Source of the DNA: Bacteroidales bacterium
GTDB taxonomy: Bacteria; Bacteroidota; Bacteroidia; Bacteroidales; CG2-30-32-10
Direction of reading: 5' to 3'
Assembly (NCBI GenBank): GCA_035353855.1
Contig: DAOQAK010000002.1
Coordinates: forward strand, 1 to 64,000
DNA: 64,000 bases
The notes under the pieces: model-generated
Database searches by the model: none
What the model saw: the letters and a program-made list of their open reading frames with translations, nothing else
Told to the model about the DNA's origin: nothing
Shown here: in pieces, positions 24,970-34,891 of the stretch
How the letters are laid out: each line of letters starts with the position of its first letter
How positions within the stretch are numbered: the stretch's first letter is position 1
Position numbers and translations under genes: made by a program

Positions 24970-26982
24970 TTAATCTTCTTCTTTAGCCCGGAATGATTCC
25001 CATACAAAGTATGCTATAAGCCCTATAAAAGCAACTAAAGCTGTTACCTGTGCTCCAACAGAATTTTCATCACCCCAAACTTTAAGATTCAGTACTTCAC
25101 CATCACCGGTAAAGAAAATGATGAATGCACCAATTACACCAAATAATGCTGCTCCTGCAATAAATCCCGATGATATAAGAATACCACGTTGAACACGGGA
25201 ATTAGCCAGCTTTTCATTTTTAGTACTTTTAGTAAACCAATGATTCAGCAATCCACCAACAACAAGAGGCGTGTTAAGAGGAAGCGGAATGAACATACCT
25301 AATGCGAAAGCAAGAGGAGATATTTTAAGCCAGTTGATCAATATGGAAATAATTGCTCCTATGCCAAGTAAAACCCAGCTAACACCAGCGCCTGACATCA
25401 GCGGTTCAATAATTGCTGCCATTGCATTTGCCTGTGGTGCGGTCATTGGATTCGGGTGTTCGGGTGTTTGAACAAAACCATATGCCTGGTTTAAAATAAA
25501 TATAACAATACCAACAGTTGCAGCAGAAACTAATGTCCCCAGGAATTTAAATGATTCTTGTTTTCTTGGAGTAGTTCCAAGCCAGTAACCAACTTTTAAA
25601 TCGGTAATAAAACCTCCTGCCATTGACAATGCAGTACAAACAATTCCTCCAATTATCAATGAACTTACCATTCCCTGCCAACCTCTTAATCCAACGGAAA
25701 CAAGTACAGCTGAAGAAAGTATCAAAGTCATTAATGTCATACCTGAAACAGGATTAGAGCCAACAATCGCTATTGCATTTGCGGCAACTGTTGTAAAAAG
25801 AAATGAAATAATCAGTACGGTTAATAAAGCTACGATTGCTTGTACCAGCGTAATTTTAACTCCGAATATCAGGAAAATAAAAACGGCGATCAATGCCAGA
25901 AATATGAACAACATCACAAAAGACATTTTCAAATCTTTTTGTGTTCTTTCAACTTTGGCTTCAGCATGAGTTTTTGCTCCCATTCCAAAAGCCAGTTTGA
26001 AAGCACTTCCAATTACTCCTGATGATTTTATAATTCCTATAATTCCGGCCATTGCAATAGCGCCAATTCCGATAGGACGAACATAAGCTTTGAAAATTTC
26101 TTCTGCTGTCATGGCATCAAAAGGATTTACTCCTCCGCTTAATGTTGCCGAAAGATTTCCAATTTCGTTGACCAGAGGTATTAGAACTAACCAGGATAAT
26201 AATGATCCAACAGTTATGATCAGTGCATATCGGAGTCCAACCAGATAACCAAAACTAAAAATCAGGGCGCTTACATTGAATTTAAGAACCATTTTTACTT
26301 TGGTGGCAAGTGTTTCTCCTATAGGAATAATACGTGTTGTAATTTCTTCACTCCAAAGTTTAAATGCGGAAAAGCAAAAATCAAAAATGCCACCAATTAA
26401 ACCACTAACGATAAGTAGTTTTGCCTGGGTGCCGCCTTTTTCGCCGGTCATAAGGATTTCTGTAGTAGCTGTAGCTTCGGGGAAAGGAAGTTTTCCATGC
26501 ATATCTTTTACAAAATATTTGCGGAAAGGAATAAGGAATAAAATTCCTAAGAAGCCTCCCAATAGTGATGAAAAGAATATCTGCCAAAAATCAACCTGTA
26601 TTTCTGGATACTTTGCCTGAAGAATATATAGGCCGGGGATTGTGAAAACAGCACCTGCTACAATTACTCCTGAACATGCCCCGATTGACTGGATAATTAC
26701 ATTCTGCCCGAGCGCATTTTTTTTACGCACAGCGGCTGAAGCTCCTACGGCAATAATTGAAATAGGAATGGCTGCTTCAAATACCTGTCCTATCTTTAAT
26801 CCAGAGTATGCTGCAGCTGCTGAAAAAATAAGAGCCATTAATAATCCCATTCCTACAGACCATGCTGTAACTTCAGGAAACAGGCTGCTGGCTGGCATTA
26901 CAGGTTTGTATTCTTCTCCCTCTTTTAATTCGCGATAAGCGTTTTCGGGTAAACTTTTAGTTTCAGTAATTTGTTCTGACAT
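24970..26982 (-). CDS. OPT family oligopeptide transporter
   Basis: This 670-residue inner-membrane protein has about 14-16 hydrophobic helices and the OPT family pattern: PEVTAWSVGMGLLMALIFSA near the start, KLPFPEATATTEIL in the first third, and NPVSGMTLMTLI in the middle. It imports oligopeptides, or siderophore-like peptides in some relatives, with protons. The C-terminus FVWESFRAKEED is short and charged. pepT lies downstream on the same strand, which fits peptide uptake followed by hydrolysis. No promoter was recognised upstream. Confidence 0.9.
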   Translation of the reverse strand: MSEQITETKSLPENAYRELKEGEEYKPVMPASSLFPEVTAWSVGMGLLMALIFSAAAAYSGLKIGQVFEAAIPISIIAVGASAAVRKKNALGQNVIIQSIGACSGVIVAGAVFTIPGLYILQAKYPEIQVDFWQIFFSSLLGGFLGILFLIPFRKYFVKDMHGKLPFPEATATTEILMTGEKGGTQAKLLIVSGLIGGIFDFCFSAFKLWSEEITTRIIPIGETLATKVKMVLKFNVSALIFSFGYLVGLRYALIITVGSLLSWLVLIPLVNEIGNLSATLSGGVNPFDAMTAEEIFKAYVRPIGIGAIAMAGIIGIIKSSGVIGSAFKLAFGMGAKTHAEAKVERTQKDLKMSFVMLFIFLALIAVFIFLIFGVKITLVQAIVALLTVLIISFLFTTVAANAIAIVGSNPVSGMTLMTLILSSAVLVSVGLRGWQGMVSSLIIGGIVCTALSMAGGFITDLKVGYWLGTTPRKQESFKFLGTLVSAATVGIVIFILNQAYGFVQTPEHPNPMTAPQANAMAAIIEPLMSGAGVSWVLLGIGAIISILINWLKISPLAFALGMFIPLPLNTPLVVGGLLNHWFTKSTKNEKLANSRVQRGILISSGFIAGAALFGVIGAFIIFFTGDGEVLNLKVWGDENSVGAQVTALVAFIGLIAYFVWESFRAKEED

Positions 26983-27041
26983 AATTATATTATTTTGAAA
27001 GGACTAAACTATAAAAATTATTTGAATAAAATGGAGAATTA

Positions 27042-27326
27042 TTAAATAGGATTTTCTTGATATTTAATAAATCCGAATATATCAATGATATGTTCGTTTG
27101 GATTGATATAAAATACTATTGTATACCCTTTATAAATTAAATCTCTTATATTTTCATTTTCAAAATAAATTGACTTTCTGTGTTTGTAAGGATTGGGAAT
27201 GATATTGTTTATTTCTTTAATAATATCATTTTTAAATTTCCTTGCTCTTGGAGGGCTGTCTTTTGCTATATAATCAACCTGCTGTGAGAGCCTTGAAATA
27301 AAAGAATCTTTAACCCTTATTTTCAT
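27042..27326 (-). CDS. ParE/RelE-type toxin
   Basis: This protein of about 94 residues has the ParE/RelE toxin layout: N-terminal helices (SFISRLSQQVDYIAKDSPPRARKF) and the C-terminal sheet RDLIYKGYTIVFYINPNEHIIDIFGFI. Toxins of this family inhibit gyrase (ParE) or cleave mRNA on ribosomes (RelE); the sequence alone does not decide which. The ATG at 27326 is preferred over 27347 because it begins the typical KIRVKDSF strand. It overlaps the upstream antitoxin gene by 17 bases, implying translational coupling. Confidence 0.75.
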   Translation of the reverse strand: MKIRVKDSFISRLSQQVDYIAKDSPPRARKFKNDIIKEINNIIPNPYKHRKSIYFENENIRDLIYKGYTIVFYINPNEHIIDIFGFIKYQENPI

Positions 27327-27549
27327 TTTTTTTAATAATGTTTTCAAGATTATTTTCCAAATCTTCTATAGAATGATAAGTGGCATTTCCTTCTTTTACC
27401 TGATTAAATTCATTCAGAAGGTAGTTTTGTATGGATAAGTATTTCTCATCTTCGGTGATTACTTCAATCTCATTTTTTTTAAATTTTCCCAGTAAACGCA
27501 TGAGATTATTATAAATGTTGTCGCTAACGCGTATCCGTAATGTTTGCAT
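27310..27549 (-). CDS. Putative antitoxin partner of the ParE-like toxin
   Basis: This 79-residue protein starts MQTLRIRVSDNIYNNLMRLL, a ribbon-helix-helix-like N-terminus for DNA binding, followed by an acidic helical tail (FNQVKEGNATYHSIEDLENNLENII) that would wrap the toxin. This size, order (antitoxin first) and overlap with the toxin fit a type II module. TATCTTTG on the minus strand at 27568-27575 is its promoter; autoregulation there is inferred. Confidence 0.65.
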   Translation of the reverse strand: MQTLRIRVSDNIYNNLMRLLGKFKKNEIEVITEDEKYLSIQNYLLNEFNQVKEGNATYHSIEDLENNLENIIKKNENKG

Positions 27550-27567
27550 GTTTTCTTACTTTAGAAA

Positions 27568-27575
27568 CAAAGATA
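27568..27575 (-). promoter_or_regulatory. Promoter -7 element of the toxin-antitoxin pair
   Basis: Minus-strand TATCTTTG (TAnnTTTG) lies 18 bases before the antitoxin ATG. umuC stops only about 20 bases upstream, so the pair has its own start of transcription. Confidence 0.5.
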
Positions 27576-27596
27576 TTATTTTTTTAGAAAATATTT

Positions 27597-28874
27597 TTAA
27601 ATTTTATCTAAATCAATTTCCAATAATTCATCCCATTTTGTAGTAAACTTTTTTGAAAGCTTTTCCTGCCTGAGCTTCCATCTGCGGTGTGTACCCTGTA
27701 TGGCATATTTTACAACATCTTTTCCCATAGTTGCAGTGATGCGGTCGAGAACGGGCATTATTTTTTTTTGTTTACTTCTGTCAATGTTATCCCAAAAGCT
27801 GAGCTGTTCGTGGGTTGCAGGAATTAATTCAGTAAACATCACTCCAGCTTTTTTATATCGGTATCCTTTTTTAAATAATAATTTTAGAAGTTTTGCAGCA
27901 TGTTCAATTAGTTCGGGAGTATTGTTTGTAGGAGTTGTAATATGAAGCGTTTTAAAATTCACGTATTTTGGATCATCCGAAAAACGGTTTGTCATAACAA
28001 AAACCGTTATTACGGTTACGTAAGAATTTTGTTTACGCAGTTTTTCAGCACATCGTGATGTGAAAGTAGAAACCGCTTCTTCAAGAATAGAGTACTCGGT
28101 AACAGCTGTTCCAAATGAGCGTGAGTGGGTAATTCCTTTTTTACCTGGCGGATTTGATTCCATCGAAATGCATGGTTTTCCGCGAAGCTCCTCAACTGTT
28201 CGTAACCCAACTATATGCAAATGTTTGCGTATCCAACTGTCATTCATTTTTGATAAATCCAATGCATTGAGAATATTTTGTTCTTTCAAAAATTTTGAAA
28301 ATTGCCACCCGATACCCCAGATATCGTTGACCGGTGTAAGTTTCAGTGCTTTTTCAAAATCATTGCTGTTGGTCAAATCCATTACCCCGTTAAAGGCATC
28401 ATGTTTTTTTGCAAGATGATTGGCTACTTTAGCAAGGGTTTTTGTTGTACTGATTCCAACAGAAACAGGAATGCCTGTCCATTGCAAAACGGTATTTCTG
28501 ATTTTATGTCCATATGCTTCATAATCTTTTATATTCATACCTGATATTTCAAGGAAAGCCTCGTCAATACTATAGATCTCAATATCTGATGAAAAGTTAT
28601 TAAGTATTTCCATTACACGATTCGACATATCGCCATATAATGCAAAGTTGGAAGAAAATACGGCAACATTATTTTTTTCAATAATATCGGTCATGTGAAA
28701 TGCAGGCTCTCCCATTTTTATTCCGATTTCTTTAGCTTCTTTTGAGCGCGAAATAACACAACCATCATTGTTTGAAAGCACCACCACGGGCTTATTTTCA
28801 AGCCGGGGAGAAAAAACTTTTTCGCATGAAGCATAAAAACTGTTGCAGTCGATTAATGCAAATATTTTTTTCAA
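27597..28874 (-). CDS. umuC: Y-family DNA polymerase, UmuC type
   Basis: This protein of about 425 residues is the catalytic subunit of an error-prone polymerase V-like enzyme. The first acidic motif FALIDCNSFYASCE (D9), the catalytic pair in YSIDEAFLEISG (D104, E105) and the SNNDGCVISRS loop are all present, and QLSFWD near residue 365 resembles a sliding-clamp-binding motif. The open frame reaches 28952, but its first codons lie inside the terminator at 28923-28951; the TTG at 28874, just before KKIFALIDC, gives the usual length. No umuD/lexA-like partner gene is adjacent. Confidence 0.88.
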   Translation of the reverse strand: MKKIFALIDCNSFYASCEKVFSPRLENKPVVVLSNNDGCVISRSKEAKEIGIKMGEPAFHMTDIIEKNNVAVFSSNFALYGDMSNRVMEILNNFSSDIEIYSIDEAFLEISGMNIKDYEAYGHKIRNTVLQWTGIPVSVGISTTKTLAKVANHLAKKHDAFNGVMDLTNSNDFEKALKLTPVNDIWGIGWQFSKFLKEQNILNALDLSKMNDSWIRKHLHIVGLRTVEELRGKPCISMESNPPGKKGITHSRSFGTAVTEYSILEEAVSTFTSRCAEKLRKQNSYVTVITVFVMTNRFSDDPKYVNFKTLHITTPTNNTPELIEHAAKLLKLLFKKGYRYKKAGVMFTELIPATHEQLSFWDNIDRSKQKKIMPVLDRITATMGKDVVKYAIQGTHRRWKLRQEKLSKKFTTKWDELLEIDLDKI

Positions 28875-28910
28875 TGAGATGTTCTTAGAATTTTTAAGTG
28901 TGTTATGTTT

Positions 28911-28951
28911 ATACAAAAATAAAGAAAGCCCGGAAGATTTCCGAGCTTTCA
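28911..28951 (-). terminator. Intrinsic terminator of the C25 peptidase gene
   Basis: Read on the minus strand: GAAAGC-CGGA / TCCG-GCTTTC (28924-28950, one mismatch) followed by TTTATTTTTG. It lies 19 bases after the stop of the peptidase gene. Confidence 0.85.
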
Positions 28952-28969
28952 AAATATTTGTTGAGAAAA

Positions 28970-31261
28970 TTAATTGATAACAATTTTCTTGTAACCTACA
29001 TTTCCATTTTCATTATATTTCAATAAGTAAACGCCTTTTGAAAGATTACTTAAATCAATTTGTTTGGTGAAAATAGTATTATCTTTTGCAATGTTTTCAG
29101 AGTAAACAGTTTTTCCAACAAGATCTACGATATCAATATTATAATTTCCATTGATTGAATTTATAATTGATAAAGTAATATTGTCGGTAGCAGGATTAGG
29201 ATAAACGCTTACAGTTTGGTCTAACAGTTCAGCAATGTCAACAGTGCTTTGAACCGTAACATCTTGTGTTGAAGTCATTAAATTAAAACCGGTAACAGTT
29301 AATTTAGCAGTAGCACCGGCAGTTAACCCATGAGTGATTGTAACCTGTCCTGAAGCATTAGTTAAAGCAGATGTTGGTTGATTGGTACCATCCCAAATTG
29401 AAACCAGTGCGTTTGCAAATGGAGTTCCGTTTACAGTAACTGTCGTTGTAAATGGGTCGGTGGTAACAATGCTGTTTGATAAAACGATATCTTTTGGAGT
29501 ATCTGTTCTGATTTGTAATGCAGGGTCGCCAAAGACAGTCCAGGTTTTCATTGTACCTAAATAAGAGCTCATTTCTGAATAAGCTAATGCACCACCATTT
29601 ACTACAATTGAACCAAAATGAGTTTTTCCATGGTCAGTGTTAGTACCTGACTCGGGGTTGGTGTATGTATGTCCTCCAACTACCATATCATTCAGGTAGT
29701 CTTGTCCTGCCATTGGTTCGGTCCAATCCTGACTAACAGATGACATAAGTGCTGCAACTGCACCACCACCTGATTTACGTAACCATGCTTCAGCAAAACA
29801 AATGGATGAACCATTAAAATTTCCGTTAAGACAAGCAACGCTGAAAATAAACGGAAGTTTTTCTCCATTTGTCAAACTGTTAACGTTAGTATTACTATAA
29901 TTTGTGGATACCCATAAGTTATAATCTCCGTGTCCACAATAATTAGCAATACTTACTCCACCATTAACTGCTGTAGAAACATTACTTGCAGAGTTAGATT
30001 CTAATAACGTAGCGTTAGATGTGTAAGTAAATTTACTTAACTTATTATTATAAATATTTGCAACATGTGAATAATCATATTCGTTATCATCACCTTGGCC
30101 GTTTGAAGCAGGACTGCCAATGGTTAAAGATTTTTTATACCAGGTACCGCTGGCTGTAGGTGTTTTTTCGTAATTAATGGTTTTGTTCACTTGAGTTGTA
30201 ACATCTGTTGTTGAAGAAACTGAAAATCTTCCAACACATATATCTATGTTGTTATCTGTACCGACAACACAACCTAACATTGGATCTGTTGCGCCTGTTG
30301 TCTGATTATAACTAATCGTTGGAGATTTCACATCAGCATAATCGCCAACTAATAATACATAAAATAGTTTTGTATTTGCAGTATATGCATTTTTAATTGT
30401 TGTAGTTACATCAGTTCCTGCTGTTACAGTTTGTAAAGTAACACTATATCCCATTTGTTTTTTCCAGTCGATGTATGGCTGAACAGCGGAAGCATAAGTA
30501 GAAGTAGTAATAACTAATATATCACCGGTTTCACCTACTTCGTTTGACCAGTTTGTTTTATTATTATCAAAATTGATAAATACATTTTTGTACATATCCA
30601 ATGCTTCATTCACTTCAGTCTTGCTAATACTGGTTAGTGGATTTACAGGTGTAGTATTGTTTTCAGTAAGTTTAACGTTAATGGTATTATATACTCTTAA
30701 TATCTTTTTTGCAGCATTATACTGCATAGGGTATACATATACACTTGTTCCTCTAACATTCCTGATAATAAAAGGATCGACAGTTGTTGCAAGGTCAACA
30801 GGATACCATGCATCAACTAAAGAAGCCGGATCAATTTCATAAGGAATTGTTGAAGGGTCCTGGTTGCGTGTAATAGTTCCTCTTGAAGGTAAGAGCGGAA
30901 AATCCAAATTATAATCAGTATATGTTCCGTTTTCAACTTCCATAGAAACATTTTTTTCTGGATCTAATTGAACGGTAGCATGTATAATAGGTAATTCAGC
31001 GTATCCTTTTTTATTAGTAGATACGCCATTTTTTTCAAATTCAATAGATGAGTATGTAACTCCATTTTCAGTTCTTTCTGTGATTTTAAAATTATCAATA
31101 GTAAAAAGTAAATTCATAACGTTACTTTTTACCTGGTTGAATTCAACAGAAAAGTTTTTTCCTTTTCGGTTTACTTGTGCAGAGCTGTTAAGCCCCATAA
31201 AGCAAAGTGCACTAATGACGATTATCGTCATAAATTTAAAGTGTAAATAATTTTTTTTCAT
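28970..31261 (-). CDS. Gingipain-family (C25) cysteine peptidase with T9SS sorting domain
   Basis: This 763-residue secreted peptidase has a signal peptide ending near SSAQ (residue 29), a C25 propeptide-like region (about 40-215), then the catalytic domain: VLLVGDYAD (302-310), the histidine in IANYCGHGDYN (H444) and the cysteine in PFIFSVACLNG (C477). After that comes a beta-sandwich (about 590-680) and a type A T9SS sorting domain (VSVYPNPATDNITLS to the lysine-rich end YKKIVIN). It should be carried by the GldKLMN system and be surface-attached or released. It is 55 bases downstream of a second C25 gene and ends at a terminator. Confidence 0.9.
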   Translation of the reverse strand: MKKNYLHFKFMTIIVISALCFMGLNSSAQVNRKGKNFSVEFNQVKSNVMNLLFTIDNFKITERTENGVTYSSIEFEKNGVSTNKKGYAELPIIHATVQLDPEKNVSMEVENGTYTDYNLDFPLLPSRGTITRNQDPSTIPYEIDPASLVDAWYPVDLATTVDPFIIRNVRGTSVYVYPMQYNAAKKILRVYNTINVKLTENNTTPVNPLTSISKTEVNEALDMYKNVFINFDNNKTNWSNEVGETGDILVITTSTYASAVQPYIDWKKQMGYSVTLQTVTAGTDVTTTIKNAYTANTKLFYVLLVGDYADVKSPTISYNQTTGATDPMLGCVVGTDNNIDICVGRFSVSSTTDVTTQVNKTINYEKTPTASGTWYKKSLTIGSPASNGQGDDNEYDYSHVANIYNNKLSKFTYTSNATLLESNSASNVSTAVNGGVSIANYCGHGDYNLWVSTNYSNTNVNSLTNGEKLPFIFSVACLNGNFNGSSICFAEAWLRKSGGGAVAALMSSVSQDWTEPMAGQDYLNDMVVGGHTYTNPESGTNTDHGKTHFGSIVVNGGALAYSEMSSYLGTMKTWTVFGDPALQIRTDTPKDIVLSNSIVTTDPFTTTVTVNGTPFANALVSIWDGTNQPTSALTNASGQVTITHGLTAGATAKLTVTGFNLMTSTQDVTVQSTVDIAELLDQTVSVYPNPATDNITLSIINSINGNYNIDIVDLVGKTVYSENIAKDNTIFTKQIDLSNLSKGVYLLKYNENGNVGYKKIVIN

Positions 31262-31316
31262 AATGTTTTAGAGTTTGGTGTAATTAAATTTTAATTTATA
31301 TTCATTTTTGTTTGTA

Positions 31317-34300
31317 TTATTTTAATATTAATTTTCTTGTTATAGTTTTATCATTTGTAGTAAGTATACAGTGGTAAATACCTGCTTTATATTTTTCGGC
31401 GTTAAATGTTAATGAATAATTTCCGGCAGGTTTATTTAAATCATTTGCAAGCGTTTCTATTTCTTGTCCAAAAGTATCGAATACTTTTATTTTTACATTA
31501 CTGGTTTTCTCAATACTATAATTAATAGTTGTTGAATAAGTAAATGGATTCGGGAAACAAGTCATTGCATTATTACCAATATTCACATCATTAATAGATA
31601 AGCTGGATATAGCAATAGGTGGGAAAAGAATATAATCAATCCACGCGCAATCATCTCCATTTGACATGGAATAATCTTTAATATACGACCATTTGAAAGT
31701 AGTTGTCCCTGGTGTTACCGGGAATACCTGGCGTGTCCATCCCATTTCGCCTGACCAAGAGCCTGCTTCAACATCATTGATATAAAATTTTAAAAAGTCA
31801 TAATTACTTTCTGATGATACTTTTGCATAGAAAGAAATACTGTCGTCAGCAAGAACATTAAATGTAATACTTATGTCTGAATTTTCCTGATTCGGAATAG
31901 TTCCTGATTTTGCAGAATAAATTCCTTCGTAAGGTAATGTATTTAAAATAACCCATGGATATGTACTTTGTTCCCAATCAAATTTTGTAATATCGCCTGT
32001 TTCCCAGTCTTCATCAACAATTCCAATCATTAAATTAAATGGTTTTTGTGCTGAGTATAACCCTGATGTTAGAGTATTATTTAATGATAATATACTTCCA
32101 TTAACAGCTGTTGGGTTAACCGTTATATTAAATGTTGCATTTGAAGCTCCTGAAATAGCATTTAGTGTCCCAAGGTTTGTATTTGCATTGATAATTGTAG
32201 CATCACCTTCACTCAAAGATAAATTGCTAAATGAATTTATTGCATCGGAATGTCCAATATTTGTAGATGAAATAATAATATTGGCATTTTCTCCAATATC
32301 AAGTCTTCCATTGCCATTGCCTGTTGCATTATCATCAATAGTTATATCCCCTATTGAAAGCAAAGGTGCGTTTAAAACAACATTAAATGATACGTTCCAT
32401 GTATTGCTTCCATCAGTAACTACAATAGTAAAGTGTACGATATGCTGGTCGGGAACATAATTGGCTACAGTAAATGCAAATGCATTATTTTGAGTAGAAG
32501 ATAATCCATTAGTAATAGTGCCCCACGTAGCTGTACTATCAGTAATAGTTATATATGTATCGTTTGTTCTAAGTTTTGCTGTAACATTTGATGCTATTGC
32601 TTGGCCAACATTTTGAAGTGTTATATCAAGTGTAATGTTTTCACCAAAATCAGCAAGACCGTTATTATTACCTGTTGCATCATGTAGTGTATTACTTGTA
32701 TAAATCACATATGGGCCAGTTGGAGAAGCAACATCTAATGAGTCAATAAATGGAGCTCTGTTTTGTTTTGTAGCAACAATATACGCTTTACCGGGTATTG
32801 TAAAAGGATCTATATTAATTGTAGCAACGCCATTGGAATCGGCTAATGCAGCGCCATGTAAAACATTTGCCATTGAAACAGCAACATAAGCCCAGGGTTC
32901 AGTATTAACCGTAAAACTTGATGAACCAAGCGGAATAAGTGGAGTATAACTTGCATCTAATTGAGCGGGTACACCAAAATAAATCATAAGAGAAGGGTCA
33001 CCCATCAGGTGATATATTTCCCAATAATATTCAGCTTCACTTGAGCCCGATTGAGTAACAGCAAGGTTTCCTGCAAATACCATTTGATCTTGCGAAGCAT
33101 ACCATTCGCTGCGTGCTTCACTATGGTCATGAAATGTTCTGTCGTAAGCACCCAGTGAAGTTGCGCTATAGGTTGGGTTAACAACAACGGTTTTATAACC
33201 TGTTCCCCACCAGAAATCTTCATCCCAAGTAGTAGTGTTTGATCCTCCAATATAGCCAACAGCTCCTTTGTTGCTTGCACGTAAGAGTTCTTCTCCAAAA
33301 CAGTCGCCATCAAACGTATTCGTTAAACAACAGTTTCCTACCATTAATGGATATTTATGTGCATTAGCTAAACTGGCAATTTGTGAAATAGAAAATTGCG
33401 GATCGTACCATCCATCAGAGCTTCCGTGTGCTGTATAATTTGCATAACATACTCCGTCGCTTATATTTTGTCTTATAGTAGTTGCACTGCTTCCGGATAC
33501 GGAATATAAATAAGTGCTTGATGTTAGTCCATGTGCAATATTAAAATATGTTGAAGTACCATAATTGATTTGTCCGTCGCCATGTAATGGACCGTAAGTA
33601 GCGTCTTGTCCTGCAATCATTACACATTTTCCAAGATAAGAGGGATCGGGCATTAAGTATTGTTCATACTCCAAAGTTTTATCAATTTGTGGTTGTAGTT
33701 GAACGGTTGTAGATGCTGAAAACCTTCCGTAATATATTTCAGGAAGATAATCACCGGTGTATTCGCAATAATATAAATCAGAAACATGAGAGCCTGTATT
33801 GCCTGAGAATGAAGGGATTTCAGCAACATCACCTACAAGTAAAACAAATGAAGGAGCCGGGTCAGATGGAGTTGCATTATCATATAAATTTTTTAAATAA
33901 TTTTTTATTGAAGTTGTAGTTGTCCCAACCTGTGAATCGTTGGTATAAGCTTCAATGACCTTAAATCCTTTTTTTGTTTTCCATTGAATGAAAGGTTGAA
34001 GTTGCGACTGAAAAGTAATGGGAGATACAATTACATACTTTACAGGATATGTTGTAAGTGCATCTTTAGCAGCTGATGTTTTATAATTTACCAATTGATT
34101 AGAATACATACTCTCAAAATAAGGAGAATAATTTTTTTTCTTTTCATACATGGTTTTAGTAATATCAGCGTCATTGAAAGTAATTTCAACTTTAATATCG
34201 TTATAAATTTTTATAGTATTTGTTACAGGATTATATCTTACAGGTGCAATATCAAGTCTTCCAATTCTTACACCACGCATCGTTCCTATAATATTTACAT

Positions 34301-34784
34301 CAACAAGATCATCACTGTTATACTGGTTTGAAGAATAAGTTACAGGATTATATTCAAAATCAGGAAGTTTTTTATTCAGGTCTTTTGAAACAGGCGGTTG
34401 TGAAGGCATTAGCTTTTCGCTGATTCCGTAATCGGATAATTTATATTCAGTTTCTGTATAGTTAACAACTTTTACATTAACCGTAGCTCCAAAAGGAATT
34501 TCAATCAATTTTCGCAGCATTGGAAGTTTAGGGTCTCCTATGTGATTTGAATAACCATAATCGGGAATAGAAAGCTCATAGAAAATTCCTTTTTCTGTTT
34601 TAACACTTTTATATGTTAATTCAGTAAATGTGTTTGAAAAAGAAAGTTCATTATAATTATTGGCATTGATTTTTAGAGCTGATTTGCCTTCTCTAATTTT
34701 AATTTCACCCGCATACATATTAGTACTTAAAAGAAAAAATACAGAAAGAAAACTGATGTAAAAAAATTTTAAAATTATTTTCAT
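31317..34784 (-). CDS. Large gingipain-family (C25) cysteine peptidase with T9SS sorting domain
   Basis: This 1155-residue protein has a signal peptide (about 1-25), a propeptide (about 26-240), and a C25 catalytic domain with FVLLVGDVAEIP (313-324), H453 in YANYTAHGSSDGW and C485/C486 in MVGNCCLTNTFDG. Two CARDB/immunoglobulin-like repeats follow (NNNGLADFGENITLDITLQN and NGNGRLDIGENANIII, about 700-890), then a jelly-roll-like adhesion domain (about 915-1060) and a type A sorting domain (CFPNPFTYSTTINYS to RKLILK). Its arrangement is the same as the downstream paralogue with added adhesive domains. A TATATTTG promoter element lies at 34836-34843. No terminator separates it from the next gene. 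Confidence 0.9.
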   Translation of the reverse strand: MKIILKFFYISFLSVFFLLSTNMYAGEIKIREGKSALKINANNYNELSFSNTFTELTYKSVKTEKGIFYELSIPDYGYSNHIGDPKLPMLRKLIEIPFGATVNVKVVNYTETEYKLSDYGISEKLMPSQPPVSKDLNKKLPDFEYNPVTYSSNQYNSDDLVDVNIIGTMRGVRIGRLDIAPVRYNPVTNTIKIYNDIKVEITFNDADITKTMYEKKKNYSPYFESMYSNQLVNYKTSAAKDALTTYPVKYVIVSPITFQSQLQPFIQWKTKKGFKVIEAYTNDSQVGTTTTSIKNYLKNLYDNATPSDPAPSFVLLVGDVAEIPSFSGNTGSHVSDLYYCEYTGDYLPEIYYGRFSASTTVQLQPQIDKTLEYEQYLMPDPSYLGKCVMIAGQDATYGPLHGDGQINYGTSTYFNIAHGLTSSTYLYSVSGSSATTIRQNISDGVCYANYTAHGSSDGWYDPQFSISQIASLANAHKYPLMVGNCCLTNTFDGDCFGEELLRASNKGAVGYIGGSNTTTWDEDFWWGTGYKTVVVNPTYSATSLGAYDRTFHDHSEARSEWYASQDQMVFAGNLAVTQSGSSEAEYYWEIYHLMGDPSLMIYFGVPAQLDASYTPLIPLGSSSFTVNTEPWAYVAVSMANVLHGAALADSNGVATINIDPFTIPGKAYIVATKQNRAPFIDSLDVASPTGPYVIYTSNTLHDATGNNNGLADFGENITLDITLQNVGQAIASNVTAKLRTNDTYITITDSTATWGTITNGLSSTQNNAFAFTVANYVPDQHIVHFTIVVTDGSNTWNVSFNVVLNAPLLSIGDITIDDNATGNGNGRLDIGENANIIISSTNIGHSDAINSFSNLSLSEGDATIINANTNLGTLNAISGASNATFNITVNPTAVNGSILSLNNTLTSGLYSAQKPFNLMIGIVDEDWETGDITKFDWEQSTYPWVILNTLPYEGIYSAKSGTIPNQENSDISITFNVLADDSISFYAKVSSESNYDFLKFYINDVEAGSWSGEMGWTRQVFPVTPGTTTFKWSYIKDYSMSNGDDCAWIDYILFPPIAISSLSINDVNIGNNAMTCFPNPFTYSTTINYSIEKTSNVKIKVFDTFGQEIETLANDLNKPAGNYSLTFNAEKYKAGIYHCILTTNDKTITRKLILK

Positions 34785-34835
34785 TTAATATGTTTTAGTA
34801 AAAAATAGCATAAGTGTTTTTATTAATTTATCTAA

Positions 34836-34843
34836 CAAATATA
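34836..34843 (-). promoter_or_regulatory. Promoter -7 element of the C25 peptidase pair
   Basis: Minus-strand TATATTTG matches TAnnTTTG, 51 bases before the ATG at 34784. Confidence 0.5.
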
Positions 34844-34891
34844 CGTAGAAAATTAGTTTTAAAAAAATAAATCTAATAAATATTTAAACTA

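Noticed and set aside
24924..25007. N-terminal extension of the GxxExxY protein over the OPT stop
   Set aside because: It only translates the flanking inverted repeat and part of the OPT gene; the ATG at 24923 fits the family.
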